Below are positions 9,735-19,256 of a DNA stretch of 64,000 nt, piece by piece; the stretch's first letter is position 1, and each line of letters starts with the position of its first letter. Made by a program: the position numbers and the translations under genes. Origin of the DNA: Chloroflexota bacterium (GTDB lineage Bacteria > Chloroflexota > Anaerolineae > Aggregatilineales > Phototrophicaceae); the NCBI GenBank assembly GCA_011523545.1, contig WTGN01000028.1:46201-110200 (forward strand). Reading direction: 5' to 3'. The notes below the pieces were generated by a model. The model made no database searches. It saw only the letters and a list, made by a program, of their open reading frames with translations, and had not been told where the DNA came from.

Positions 9735-11342
9735 ATGCCACAACCCAAAGTCATTCATCAACCGCGGACTCAACGCGCGCTACAGCAGGGGATTGCCACG
9801 CTGGTCAGCGCCATCGCGCCAACGCTTGGACCCAGCGCCCGCCGTTCTGTCGCCCAGAATCAGGCCAAGTTGGAGCTTTTGGATGATGGCGGCTTGATCG
9901 CACGGCGCATCATCGCGCTGCCGGAGCCGGAAGCCGATGTGGGGGCGATGCTGCTGCGCCAGGTGCTATGGGATGTGTATCAGCATGTGGGTGATGGCGC
10001 CGCCACCACCGCCGTCCTTTATGAGCGCATTTATCGCGAGGGCCTTCGTTTCTTGGCGGCCGGCGCCGACCCGATGCGGCTGCGCGCCAGGCTGATGTCG
10101 CTTCTGCCCGCCATGACCGAGCGTCTGCTGGCAGACGCGCGCCCGCTGCGTGGCGAAGCGGAACTGAAGCGGCTGGCGCTCTCGGTCTGTTATGACGAGG
10201 AAATGGCGGATGTCATAGGCGAAGTCATCGACACGATCGGGCAATACGGGCAGGTCGATGTCCGCGCCGGGCATGGCCGCGGCCTGGAATACAACTTTGT
10301 GGACGGCAGCTATTGGAAAGGCGGCGCCCAATCCAAAGAGATGCTGCGCGGGTTCGCTCGTCAAGTGGTTGAGATGCAGGACGCTGCCATCCTCGTCACC
10401 GATATGGACATTGAGGAACCGCGCGATCTCGTGCCGGCGATGAGCCTGGCGCTGCGCTTGGGCATCACGCAATTGCTGTTGATCGTCGCTTCTATTTCTG
10501 AAACCGGCCTTTCGGTCGTACTTGATGATCGTCTGAAGAATAAGATCAGGACGGTTGTTGTCAAGATTGACGCCTACCATCCGGGCGACCTGAGCATCGC
10601 GCAGGAGGACATTGCGCTATTGACCGGCGCCCGACCGCTGCTGCAAAAGGCGGGCGAAACGCTGGAGCATGTGCGGCAGAGCGACTTCGGCGACGCGCGT
10701 TGGGTCTGGGCGGACGACAAGAATTTCGGCTTCGCCAGCGGCAAAGGCGATCCACAACAGCTGCGCGAGACGGTGCGCGGCCTGCGGGCGGCCTACGCTG
10801 CGAGCGAGGATGATGACGCGCGGAAGCGCCTGCTCGAACGGCTGGGCCGCCTCAATGGCGGGCTGGCGACGGTCTACGTGGGCGGCATCGCCGAAGATGT
10901 AATCAGAGGGCGCAAGGAAGTGGCCGAGCGAAGCATTCGCGCCTTGAGGAACGCGGCGGCTTATGGCGTGATTCCCGGTGGTGGCGCCGCGCTGCTGCGC
11001 TGCCGCGATTGGCTGCTGAATGAAGCCGATGCGCAGAACGAGCTTGAAAGCCGCGCCGCCCGTTTGATCATGGCCGAAGCGGCCGAAGCGCCGATGCGCC
11101 AGTTGCTTTCAAACGCCGGTTATGAGCCGAGCGAAGTTTTGGCGCGCTTGCAGCACTGCGGGGATGAAGCGGGCTTTGACGTGACACGAGGCGTCATCGT
11201 CGATCTGGCGGCGGCCGGCATTTTGGATGTGGCGCAGGTGCAGGTCGAGGCTTTGCAACGCGCCGTTTCCAGCGCCGCCCTCGCCTTGACGATTGACGTG
11301 CTGGTGCTGCATCGCGAGCCGGAGACGATGACGGATCCTTAA
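9735..11342 (+). CDS. Divergent GroEL/Cpn60-type chaperonin paralogue
   Basis: TLGPSARRSV, LDDGGLIARRI, GDGAATTAVL, YGVIPGGGAALLR, GILDVAQV align to GroEL; no GGM tail; changes at the ATPase and apical sites. Confidence 0.85.
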   Translation: MPQPKVIHQPRTQRALQQGIATLVSAIAPTLGPSARRSVAQNQAKLELLDDGGLIARRIIALPEPEADVGAMLLRQVLWDVYQHVGDGAATTAVLYERIYREGLRFLAAGADPMRLRARLMSLLPAMTERLLADARPLRGEAELKRLALSVCYDEEMADVIGEVIDTIGQYGQVDVRAGHGRGLEYNFVDGSYWKGGAQSKEMLRGFARQVVEMQDAAILVTDMDIEEPRDLVPAMSLALRLGITQLLLIVASISETGLSVVLDDRLKNKIRTVVVKIDAYHPGDLSIAQEDIALLTGARPLLQKAGETLEHVRQSDFGDARWVWADDKNFGFASGKGDPQQLRETVRGLRAAYAASEDDDARKRLLERLGRLNGGLATVYVGGIAEDVIRGRKEVAERSIRALRNAAAYGVIPGGGAALLRCRDWLLNEADAQNELESRAARLIMAEAAEAPMRQLLSNAGYEPSEVLARLQHCGDEAGFDVTRGVIVDLAAAGILDVAQVQVEALQRAVSSAALALTIDVLVLHREPETMTDP

Positions 11343-11343
11343 T

Positions 11344-12207
11344 ATGATGTCAATCGAAACGCTTGAGCGAACCAACGGCCTGCTGGCAACCGACGATTTA
11401 ATCTACGCAGCGCGTCAAAGCGGGCTGCATCGCTTGACCGCGGACGGGGACAATTCGCGCAGCCTCTTCGAAAGCTGGCTGCCTGGGCAGGATGTGCCGA
11501 CCCTGGCAATCGCCGCCTATGGCGAGCTGCTGCTGGCCGGCATCAAGGGCGGGGTCGCCCGCTCAGCAGACGGCGGCGCCAGCTGGGAGGCGCAGCAGTT
11601 TCGGGCGCCGGCCCCGCTTGTGACCTGCCTGGCGCTTTCGACCAATTTCGATGACGACGGCGTCGTGCTGGCTGGCACATTTGAAGACGGCGTGTTTCGT
11701 TCCACCGACGGCGGCATATCCTGGCGGGCGGTCAATCACGCCTTGTTCGATCACAGCATCTACGCGCTGGCGCTCTCGCCGGGGTTCGCCCATGACGGCA
11801 TTGTCTACGCCGGCACAGGCAGCGGCGTCTACCGCAGCGAAAATGGCGGCCGTCTGTGGTGGGATTTGACCATGCCGGCCGGCGATGAAACGGTGCTCAG
11901 CCTGGCGCTGTCCGGGAACGGGGCGATTTACGCCGGCTGTGAGGCGCACGGCCTGCTGCGCTCTAACGATGCTGGCCTAAGCTGGGCGACGCTGTTGGAA
12001 ACCGAGGGCGCGGTCAATGCGGTGGCGCTCATGCCAGACGGCGCGATCGTCGCTCAGGTGGACGACGGAGTTCTGCTGTCGCGAGATGACGGCGCGAATT
12101 GGAATCAATTAGCGGCGGAGAACGTGGACTGCATAACGCTGGACAAAAGCAGCGAGACGCTCATTCTTGCGATGGCCGATGGCAGCATTCGGCGAGTTGC
12201 GCTTTAA
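11344..12207 (+). CDS. BNR/Asp-box repeat beta-propeller protein (WD40/YVTN/BNR-like)
   Basis: Repeated Asp-boxes: SADGGASWE, STDGGISWR, SENGGRLWW, SNDAGLSWA, SRDDGANWN; starts 1 nt after the chaperonin stop. Confidence 0.85.
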   Translation: MMSIETLERTNGLLATDDLIYAARQSGLHRLTADGDNSRSLFESWLPGQDVPTLAIAAYGELLLAGIKGGVARSADGGASWEAQQFRAPAPLVTCLALSTNFDDDGVVLAGTFEDGVFRSTDGGISWRAVNHALFDHSIYALALSPGFAHDGIVYAGTGSGVYRSENGGRLWWDLTMPAGDETVLSLALSGNGAIYAGCEAHGLLRSNDAGLSWATLLETEGAVNAVALMPDGAIVAQVDDGVLLSRDDGANWNQLAAENVDCITLDKSSETLILAMADGSIRRVAL

Positions 12208-12270
12208 TCCGTAGACAGAAATCGACAATTTAACGGGCGGCCTGAAAGATCGTCCGCCGAAGCGCATAGT

Positions 12271-12298
12271 TGTAGGGGCGACTCGCTGAGTCGCCCGC
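12271..12298 (+). repeat. Family A palindromic repeat
   Basis: tgtaggggcgactcgctgagtcgcccgc. Confidence 0.85.
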
Positions 12299-12365
12299 GA
12301 ATTGCCCTAAAGATTCTGACAAAGAATGAGCAGCGTATCACAGGACGCGGGAAGGAAGCGTAGAT

Positions 12366-13757
12366 ATGACATTTGAACCAACACTCGAATCAGTAGGCAC
12401 ACACCAAGTCCCGGATTGGTATCACAACGCCAAGCTCGGCATCTTCATCCACTGGGGCTTGTATTCGGTGCCGGCTTGGGCGCCGGCGGGCGGAGACATC
12501 GGCGAAGTCTTCGAAAGCGGCGATATGAGCGACTGGTTTCGCGTTAATTCTTATGCCGAATGGTATCTGAATACGCTCAAGTTTGAAGATGGACCCACGC
12601 GCGCCTGGCACAACAAGCGTTACGGCGCTGACTTCCATTATGACGACTTCAAAGCCGGCTTCAACTCGGGGCTGAGACGATGGAACCCAGCCGACATGGC
12701 TTCCCTTTTCCGCGAGGTCAACGCGCGCTACGTCGTATTGACGAGCAAACACCATGACGGTTTCACCCTCTGGCCCAGCGATATCCCCTGCCCGCACAAG
12801 GAGAACTATCACACGATGCGCGATGTGGTCGGCGAGCTGACCGACGCCGTCCGCGCCGAGGGCTTGCGCATGGCGATCTATTATTCCGGCGGGCTGGACT
12901 GGGCGTTCAACGAGGCGCGCATCGAACAAGTCCAGGATGTCTGGGGCACAATCGTGCAGACGCCTGAATTCGTCGACTACTCGGTCGCGCACTGGAAAGA
13001 GCTGATCGACAAGTACAAGCCCTCGATCATGTGGAATGATATCGGCTACCCGGCGGCGGCCGACCTGGGCGAGCTATTCGCCTACTATTACAACAACGTG
13101 CCCGATGGCGTCATCAATGACCGCTTCACCCAAGCGCGCGATCAGCGGCCGACGCCGGGCGAAAAGCTGACGTCGCCGCGCGGACCCCATTACGACTACA
13201 TCACACCGGAATACGCCACCTTCGACGAGATTCAGGATGTTAAGTGGGAATGCTGCCGGGGCATCGGCCACAGCTTCGGTTACAACCGCGCCGAGGGCGA
13301 TGCCGAGTTGCTGGCGGAGGACGAGATGATCCACATGTTCGTCGACATCGTCAGCAAGAACGGCAATCTGCTGCTGAATGTCGGCCCGATGGCTGATGGC
13401 GCGATCCCCGACAATCAAGCCGACCGTCTGCGATCATTGGGCCGCTGGCTGGACCGCAACGGCGAGGCCATCTTCGATACCCGGCCCTGGCGGCGCGCCG
13501 AGGGAAAGACATCCCAGGGGCTTGGCCTACGCTTCACCGCGACCGAAGACGCCTTGTACGCCACCCTGTTCGGCTCGCCTGCCGAGAGCGAAATCCGCAT
13601 AGAGCAACTGGAAGCGCCAGCCGGAGCGAGCCTTCAGTTGCTGGGGCGCGACAGCGACCTGGCTTGGGAGCAGGACGGTGCCGACTTGAAGATTCAATTG
13701 CCGGAGCTGCCCGACGCGCCGGCGCATTCTATCGCGATTCGTGGCATAGGTGGCTGA
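12366..13757 (+). CDS. GH29 alpha-L-fucosidase (copy 2)
   Basis: LGIFIHWGLYSVPAW, LTSKHHDGFTLWPS, IMWNDIGYPA, VKWECCRGIGHSFGYN. Confidence 0.94.
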   Translation: MTFEPTLESVGTHQVPDWYHNAKLGIFIHWGLYSVPAWAPAGGDIGEVFESGDMSDWFRVNSYAEWYLNTLKFEDGPTRAWHNKRYGADFHYDDFKAGFNSGLRRWNPADMASLFREVNARYVVLTSKHHDGFTLWPSDIPCPHKENYHTMRDVVGELTDAVRAEGLRMAIYYSGGLDWAFNEARIEQVQDVWGTIVQTPEFVDYSVAHWKELIDKYKPSIMWNDIGYPAAADLGELFAYYYNNVPDGVINDRFTQARDQRPTPGEKLTSPRGPHYDYITPEYATFDEIQDVKWECCRGIGHSFGYNRAEGDAELLAEDEMIHMFVDIVSKNGNLLLNVGPMADGAIPDNQADRLRSLGRWLDRNGEAIFDTRPWRRAEGKTSQGLGLRFTATEDALYATLFGSPAESEIRIEQLEAPAGASLQLLGRDSDLAWEQDGADLKIQLPELPDAPAHSIAIRGIGG

Positions 13758-15042
13758 GTTGAGCGCGAAAGTCAACGCCTTCGTCGAGAAGAACCTGCGC
13801 TGGAACTTCTCGGTCAATCTGATCGACATCACCTTCATCACGCTCGCCTTCAGCTTGATCTCGCGCGAGACGATCACGCCGCTGCTCATCAGCAACCTGA
13901 CGGATTCGAAGATCGCCATCGGCCTGGTGCCGGCGATCTACAGCATCGCCTATTACCTGCCGCAGCTTTTCGCCGCCAACCATGCCGAGCGCTTAAAGCA
14001 CAAGCTGCCCTTTGTCATGGTTATCGGCGGCTTGCTGGAGCGCGTGCCCTATCTCTTCGCCGGGCTGGCGATTTTGCTGCTGGCGGAGGGCGCGCCGATC
14101 GCGGCTCTTCTCTGCCTCTACCTGGTGATCGGCCTGGGCGCGCTCGGCAATGGCGTGGCGACGCCGGCCTGGTTCAGCATGATTGGCAAGGTCCTGCCGG
14201 TCACGCGGCGCGGGATATTCTTCGGCCTCAGCGAAGGCCTGGGCACGCTGATGGGCATCATCGGCGCGTTTTTTGTCGGTCTCGTGCTTGATTCCGTCGG
14301 CTACCCGCTGAATTTCGCGACCTTGTTTCTCATCGCCGCCGTTTTCATGGGCATCTCCTGGGTCGGCCTGGCGCTGAACCGCGAGCCGGAAAGCCCTGTC
14401 GTCAAAGCCCATATTCCCTTCAGCCACTATTTCCGCCGCTTGCCGGCGATATTGCGCACGAATCAGAACTTCAGGCGATTTCTGCTGAGTTATTCCATCA
14501 GCCGCTTGAGCACGATGGGCGTCGGCTTTTTCATCGTCTTCGGCGATGAGCGCTTCCAATTGACCGGCGCCGAAGTCGGCCTGCTGACCGCTATATTGAT
14601 CGGAAGCCAGGCGGCCATGCAGCTGCTGCTTGGCTGGCTGGCCGATAAACGCGGGCACAAAGCCAACCTGACGATTTCCGGCCTCGCGCTGGCGTTGGCG
14701 GCGCTGCTGGCGCTGACGGCAAACGATATCGCCGGGCTGGCGCTGGCCTTCATTCTGTTGGGCGTCGGGCTGGGAAGCGACCATGTATCGCGCCTGAATA
14801 TCATCCTGGAATTCGCCGTGCCGGAAGATCAGCCGACCTTCATTGGGCTGACCAATACCTTGCTGGCGCCGGTGGTCTTTCTGGCGCCGATTTTTGGCGG
14901 CTGGCTGGCGGATTTCGGTTTCGACGCGCTCTTCGTCTTGATGACGATCTGCGGCGCGCTAGGTGGATTGCTGCTGCTGATCTGGGTGCAAGAGCCGCGC
15001 CATTTGCCGCCGGCGCCAATCGACAGCAAGCCCAAGCGCTAA
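13750..15042 (+). CDS. MFS transporter (tandem copy A)
   Basis: About 12 TM-like segments; GTG start overlaps the fucosidase stop by 8 nt; GWLADKRGHK loop. Confidence 0.88.
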   Translation: MAELSAKVNAFVEKNLRWNFSVNLIDITFITLAFSLISRETITPLLISNLTDSKIAIGLVPAIYSIAYYLPQLFAANHAERLKHKLPFVMVIGGLLERVPYLFAGLAILLLAEGAPIAALLCLYLVIGLGALGNGVATPAWFSMIGKVLPVTRRGIFFGLSEGLGTLMGIIGAFFVGLVLDSVGYPLNFATLFLIAAVFMGISWVGLALNREPESPVVKAHIPFSHYFRRLPAILRTNQNFRRFLLSYSISRLSTMGVGFFIVFGDERFQLTGAEVGLLTAILIGSQAAMQLLLGWLADKRGHKANLTISGLALALAALLALTANDIAGLALAFILLGVGLGSDHVSRLNIILEFAVPEDQPTFIGLTNTLLAPVVFLAPIFGGWLADFGFDALFVLMTICGALGGLLLLIWVQEPRHLPPAPIDSKPKR

Positions 15043-15069
15043 ACCAACGCGGCGCGAACGGATACCGCT

Positions 15070-16347
15070 GTGACAAAATCGACGGCAAGCCCGGTCGAAG
15101 AAAACGTCAATTGGAATTTCAGCGTCAATGTGCTGGACAATATGTTCTATGCCTTGGCGATCAGCCTGGTTTCACAAGAGACTATAATGCCGCTGCTGGT
15201 CAGCAAATTGACCGATTCAACGATCGCCGTCGGTCTGATCCCCGCTATCTTCAGCTTGTGCTTCCTGCTGCCGCAGCTCTTCGTCGCCAATCATGCCGAG
15301 CGCCTGCCGCGCAAGCTGCCTTTCGTCCTGCTTGGCAGCGGCCTGCTGCAGCGCCTGCCCTACCCATTGATCGGCCTGGCGCTTCTGCTCTTCGCCCTTG
15401 ATGCGCCTGGCCTGGCGCTGATGCTCTTCTTCGTCGGCATCGCCACGGCCGCATTCGGCGGCGGCATCGTGACGCCGGCCTGGTTCAGCATGATCGGCAA
15501 AGTGATACCGACGCGGCGGCGCGGCATCTTCTTCGGCCTGGCCGATGGCGGCGGCTTGCTTTTGGGCGTCGTCGGCGCCTACTTCGTCGGGCGCGTGCTG
15601 GATGCCGTCGACTATCCGGGCGGGTTCGCCCTGCTCTTTTTGGTCTGCGGCTTCATTCACGCCATGTCCTGGTTCTCTCTGTCCTTGACGCGCGAGCCAC
15701 CCAGCGGGGTCACCAAAGAGGCGGCGCCGCTGCGCCAATATTTCCGTCAGCTGCCAGCTATTCTGCGCGGCCACGCCAATTATCGGCGCTTCCTCGTCGG
15801 CTATGCCCTGCTGCGCTTGAGCATGATGGCGGTTAGCTTTTTCATCGTATTCGCCAATATCAGCTATGAATTAAGCGGGGCTGACATCGGCCTGCTCAAC
15901 GCGATCTTCATTGGCACGCAGGCGGTCATGCGGCTGCTCTTCGGCTGGCTGGGCGACCGCTGGGGGCACAAGCGCAACCTGGTCATCTCGGCCGGGGCGA
16001 TGGCATTGGCGGCTTTGTTCGCGCTGTCATCGGTCAGTCTCGCCGGGCTGATACCGGCCTTCATCTGCCTCGCCTGCGCCATTTCCGCCGATATGGTTTC
16101 ACACTTCAACATCGTGCTTGAATTCGCCGACCCCGCCGAGCAGCCGACCTATATCGGGCTGACAAACACCTTGATGGCGCCATTTACGTTCGCTGGTCCC
16201 ATTCTTGCCGGCTGGATCGCTTCCGCCTTCACGATGCATCTGCTCTTTGCGCTTGCCCTTGCGTTTGGCGTTGGCGGCGGCGCGCTGCTATGGCGTTGGG
16301 TGCAAGAGCCACGCCGCAAATTCGAATCTGCCGGGGCGTCTCGGTGA
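15070..16347 (+). CDS. MFS transporter (tandem copy B)
   Basis: Clear paralogue of the preceding MFS (NWNFSVNVLDNMFYALAISLVSQETIMPLL vs RWNFSVNLIDITFITLAFSLISRETITPLL); GTG start; C-terminus runs into a palindromic repeat. Confidence 0.88.
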   Translation: MTKSTASPVEENVNWNFSVNVLDNMFYALAISLVSQETIMPLLVSKLTDSTIAVGLIPAIFSLCFLLPQLFVANHAERLPRKLPFVLLGSGLLQRLPYPLIGLALLLFALDAPGLALMLFFVGIATAAFGGGIVTPAWFSMIGKVIPTRRRGIFFGLADGGGLLLGVVGAYFVGRVLDAVDYPGGFALLFLVCGFIHAMSWFSLSLTREPPSGVTKEAAPLRQYFRQLPAILRGHANYRRFLVGYALLRLSMMAVSFFIVFANISYELSGADIGLLNAIFIGTQAVMRLLFGWLGDRWGHKRNLVISAGAMALAALFALSSVSLAGLIPAFICLACAISADMVSHFNIVLEFADPAEQPTYIGLTNTLMAPFTFAGPILAGWIASAFTMHLLFALALAFGVGGGALLWRWVQEPRRKFESAGASR

Positions 16348-16356
16348 GTCGCCCGC
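16332..16356 (+). repeat. Family A palindromic repeat overlapping the MFS copy B stop codon
   Basis: cggggcgtctcggtgagtcgcccgc. Confidence 0.75.
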
Positions 16357-16419
16357 TTTTCCAGCCATGAAACTGTATTGCTTGTCCGGAACTAAATATT
16401 GGTCGCCTGCCTATGGTTC

Positions 16420-16483
16420 ACCCCCCTATAAATCTCCCCCGACGGGTCAGTGTCTACGCGACCCCAATGAATTGGGGGGAGAC
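16420..16483 (+). repeat. Family C C/G-rich palindrome (ACCCCC..AATC-CCCCC..ATTGGGGGGA) with nested ~22-bp element
   Basis: acccccctataaatctccccc / gacgggtcagtgtctacgcgac / cccaatgaattggggggaga; compare 54290-54321. Confidence 0.75.
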
Positions 16484-16520
16484 TTTTTTCGCCGTCGAGA
16501 CCGTTCAATTGGCGACTAAA

Positions 16521-16564
16521 CTCCCCTTCCCTAGCTTGCTGGGGAAGGGGCCGGGGGATGGGGT
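16521..16564 (-). repeat. Family B C/G-rich palindrome (CCCCATCCCCCGGCCCCTTCCC..GGGAAGGGGAG)
   Basis: ctccccttccctagcttgctggggaaggggccgggggatgggg. Confidence 0.8.
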
Positions 16565-16604
16565 GAAAGATTCGCGCTCGAATGACCCAGTACCGGACAA
16601 GCCT

Positions 16605-16633
16605 TGTAGGGGCGACATACCATGTCGCCCGCC
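16605..16633 (+). repeat. Family A palindromic repeat
   Basis: tgtaggggcgacataccatgtcgcccgcc. Confidence 0.85.
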
Positions 16634-16655
16634 GAAACACAAACAGGATGCAAAT

Positions 16656-18122
16656 ATGGGAGACAACATGTCCAAGACCTACCAAGCAACTTGGGAATCC
16701 CTCACGCGCCACGAGGCGCCGGCCTGGTTCATCGATGGGAAATTCGGCCTGTACGCCCACTGGGGCATTTACAGCGTGCCCGGCTTCGGCAATGAATGGT
16801 ACGGCAAATGGATGCACGACCCCGCGCATGAGATTCATCGGCAGCATGCTGAGCGCTTTGGCGCGCCCGCCGATTATGGCTACACCCGGTTCATCGACGG
16901 CTTCACGGCGGAACATTACGACCCCGATGAATGGGCCGCGCTATTCGCTGCCAGCGGCGCGCGCTACGCCGGTTTTTCGCTGGCGCACCATGATGGCTTC
17001 GGCTTGTGGGATAGCGATGTCTACCGCTGGAATGTCGGAAAGATGGGGCCGAAGCGCGATCTCTACGGCGAGCTGGCGGCGGCGCTGCGGGCGCGGGGCT
17101 TGCGGCTGGTCGCGCCATTTCACATCATCCGCGGCTTCAACTGGTTCCTGCCCGGCTGGAATCAGTGGGATCAAACCTTTGACGCGGCCGCCATTGAGCG
17201 CGGCCTGGCGGAAGGCTGGGAGCTCTTCGACCCCGATTACGCCGATTTCTATTGGGTGCAGCAGACGAGCCAGTTCGAAGATTTCTTCATACAGTGGCAG
17301 CTGAAAGTACGCGAGGTCATAGACAAGTATCAGCCCGATATGATGTGGTTCGACGGCGGCAAATTCCGCGATGATGGCTATGAAGAAACAGCGCTGGAGA
17401 TCCTGGCGCATTATTTGAATCAAGCGGGAGCCCGCGGCCAGGACGTGCTGGTGCTGAACAAATTGCCGGTCAGCATGAAATACAACTTCCATCCCGACTT
17501 CGGCGTGATCAACTTTGAAAAAGGTCGCGACCGTCCCTTGCGCTACGACCGGCCCTGGAACGATGACATGCGCATCGGCGATCAATCCTGGGGCTGGGTG
17601 GAGAATCAGCAATACGCCAGCGGGCATACCCTGCTCAGCAAGCTGATCGATTGCGCGGCTCGCGGCGGTACCATGATGCTCTCGCTCTCGCCCATGCCGG
17701 ATGGCCGGATCCCCGCCGGCCAGCGCGATTCGCTGCTGGAAATGGGCGCCTGGCTGCGTTGGAATGGCGAAGCGATCTACGAAACGCGGCCCTGGACGAC
17801 CCACTCCGAAGGCGATTTGGAGAAACTTTGGCATCATGAGCGCGGGCACAAATTCTGGATCTATGACAATTGCAATGCCGATGACAGGCGCTATACGCAG
17901 TCAAAAGACGGGCGAACGGTTTACGCGATGACACTCGGCATCCCGTCGGAGCCGGTGACATTCGAAGCGCTCAACGACACCGTTGGCATCGAGCGCGTGT
18001 CCCTCGTCGAGTCGGACCAGCCGGCGCGCTGGCGGCAATCGCCGGCCGGCCTGACCATCGACGTCAGCCAGCACAGGTTCAAGACCGAACTGGCCGCCGC
18101 CTGGAAGGTGTCGCTTAGATGA
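16656..18122 (+). CDS. GH29 alpha-L-fucosidase (copy 3)
   Basis: FGLYAHWGIYSVPGFGNEWY, LAHHDGFGLWDS, MMWFDGGKF; listed ORF begins at 16413 but residues before MGDNMSK are repeat translation. Confidence 0.92.
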   Translation: MGDNMSKTYQATWESLTRHEAPAWFIDGKFGLYAHWGIYSVPGFGNEWYGKWMHDPAHEIHRQHAERFGAPADYGYTRFIDGFTAEHYDPDEWAALFAASGARYAGFSLAHHDGFGLWDSDVYRWNVGKMGPKRDLYGELAAALRARGLRLVAPFHIIRGFNWFLPGWNQWDQTFDAAAIERGLAEGWELFDPDYADFYWVQQTSQFEDFFIQWQLKVREVIDKYQPDMMWFDGGKFRDDGYEETALEILAHYLNQAGARGQDVLVLNKLPVSMKYNFHPDFGVINFEKGRDRPLRYDRPWNDDMRIGDQSWGWVENQQYASGHTLLSKLIDCAARGGTMMLSLSPMPDGRIPAGQRDSLLEMGAWLRWNGEAIYETRPWTTHSEGDLEKLWHHERGHKFWIYDNCNADDRRYTQSKDGRTVYAMTLGIPSEPVTFEALNDTVGIERVSLVESDQPARWRQSPAGLTIDVSQHRFKTELAAAWKVSLR

Positions 18123-19084
18123 GCCCGTTCAAATCCAATCTGCCATCCGCCGCTGCCATATCGGCAGTGCTGGACGCGCTAGCTTACCAATACTGCGAAT
18201 TCAGCACGCATGCGCTGCCAGCGACATATTCAAATTTCACGCATCGAATCAATGCCGAGCTGAAAGACGGCTCATGCAAGCGCATCGTCCTGCGTCGCTA
18301 CAACCCGGCCAACTATGAAGACGGGCACGACAAAGCGCGCTGCGAATTCCACGCGCTCAAGCTATTAAAAAAGGCGGGCATACCGGCCCCGCCTCCCCTG
18401 CTGCTGGATGAAACGGGCGAATTGCTGGGCCTGCCCGGGATTGTGACCGGCTATGTCAAGGGCGCGCCGATCGAACCGCCGACCGAGGCCAAGCGCTGGG
18501 GCGAGCTGGCGGACGCAAACGCGCGGATGCTGGCGCGGATTCATCAGACGCCGTTCAGCGAAGCCGACAAGCGCTATCTAATGAATGACAATGTCGAAGT
18601 CGCCTGGTTCATCAAAGACGGCCGCATCCCCGATTACATGCGCGCCGACCCTGATGGCGAGATGGTCTGGCAATTGGTGAACGAGCGCTGGGGGCGCTGG
18701 ACGCCGGTCGAGCCGCGCTTCGCCCACACTGATTACTGGTCCGGCAATATCCTGTGGCATGGCGATCAAATAAGCGCGGTAGTCGACTGGGAGGAAGCCG
18801 GCTATGGCCATCCGGCGGCCGATGTCGCCTATGCCCGCATGGAGTATTTCCTGGAGGGCCTGCCGGAGGCCGCCGAAACATTTCTGCGCGCCTATGAGGC
18901 GGAAGCGGGATGGCGGCTGTCTGACCTTGCCCTGTTTGAGTTGGCGGCTTGCGCGCGCCCGATGACCGACCCGTCCGGCTGGTTCACGCGGCCGCACATG
19001 GAGGCGCGCTTCCGGCGGTTCATTGCCGGGGCGAATGAACGGTTATTTGCACCCCATCCCCCGGCCCCTTCCGCAGCGAGCTAG
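18119..19084 (+). CDS. Phosphotransferase, APH/choline-kinase-like
   Basis: FAHTDYWSGNILWHGDQISAVVDWEEAGYGHPAADVAY (Brenner motif and DxD-type site); 4-nt ATGA overlap with the fucosidase. Confidence 0.9.
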   Translation: MSPFKSNLPSAAAISAVLDALAYQYCEFSTHALPATYSNFTHRINAELKDGSCKRIVLRRYNPANYEDGHDKARCEFHALKLLKKAGIPAPPPLLLDETGELLGLPGIVTGYVKGAPIEPPTEAKRWGELADANARMLARIHQTPFSEADKRYLMNDNVEVAWFIKDGRIPDYMRADPDGEMVWQLVNERWGRWTPVEPRFAHTDYWSGNILWHGDQISAVVDWEEAGYGHPAADVAYARMEYFLEGLPEAAETFLRAYEAEAGWRLSDLALFELAACARPMTDPSGWFTRPHMEARFRRFIAGANERLFAPHPPAPSAAS

Positions 19085-19095
19085 AGAAGGGGAGC
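19051..19095 (+). repeat. Family B palindrome overlapping the phosphotransferase C-terminus
   Basis: accccatcccccggccccttccgcagcgagctagagaaggggagc. Confidence 0.8.
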
Positions 19096-19169
19096 ACCCA
19101 AAAAGAGCATCGAAATCGGTGTTGCTTTACATCCCAATTGCGGCATGAATCACAACTCCGTAGTAGAGT

Positions 19170-19232
19170 CACCCTTGCCTATTTTAATGGTTCGCGTAGA
19201 CACAGACCTTCGGGAAGGGCCCAGGACGGGGT
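19170..19232 (-). repeat. Degenerate family B palindrome with nested element (19191-19210, reverse orientation)
   Basis: Minus strand: gaccccgtcctgggcccttccc / gaaggtctgtgtctacgcgaa / ccattaaaataggcaaggg. Confidence 0.6.
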
Positions 19233-19256
19233 CAAATTCGGACAGCCAACCGCCGC

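Noticed and set aside
16413-16655. N-terminal extension of fucosidase copy 3
   Set aside because: Encoded entirely by palindromic repeats; GH29 homology begins after MGDNMSK/MSK
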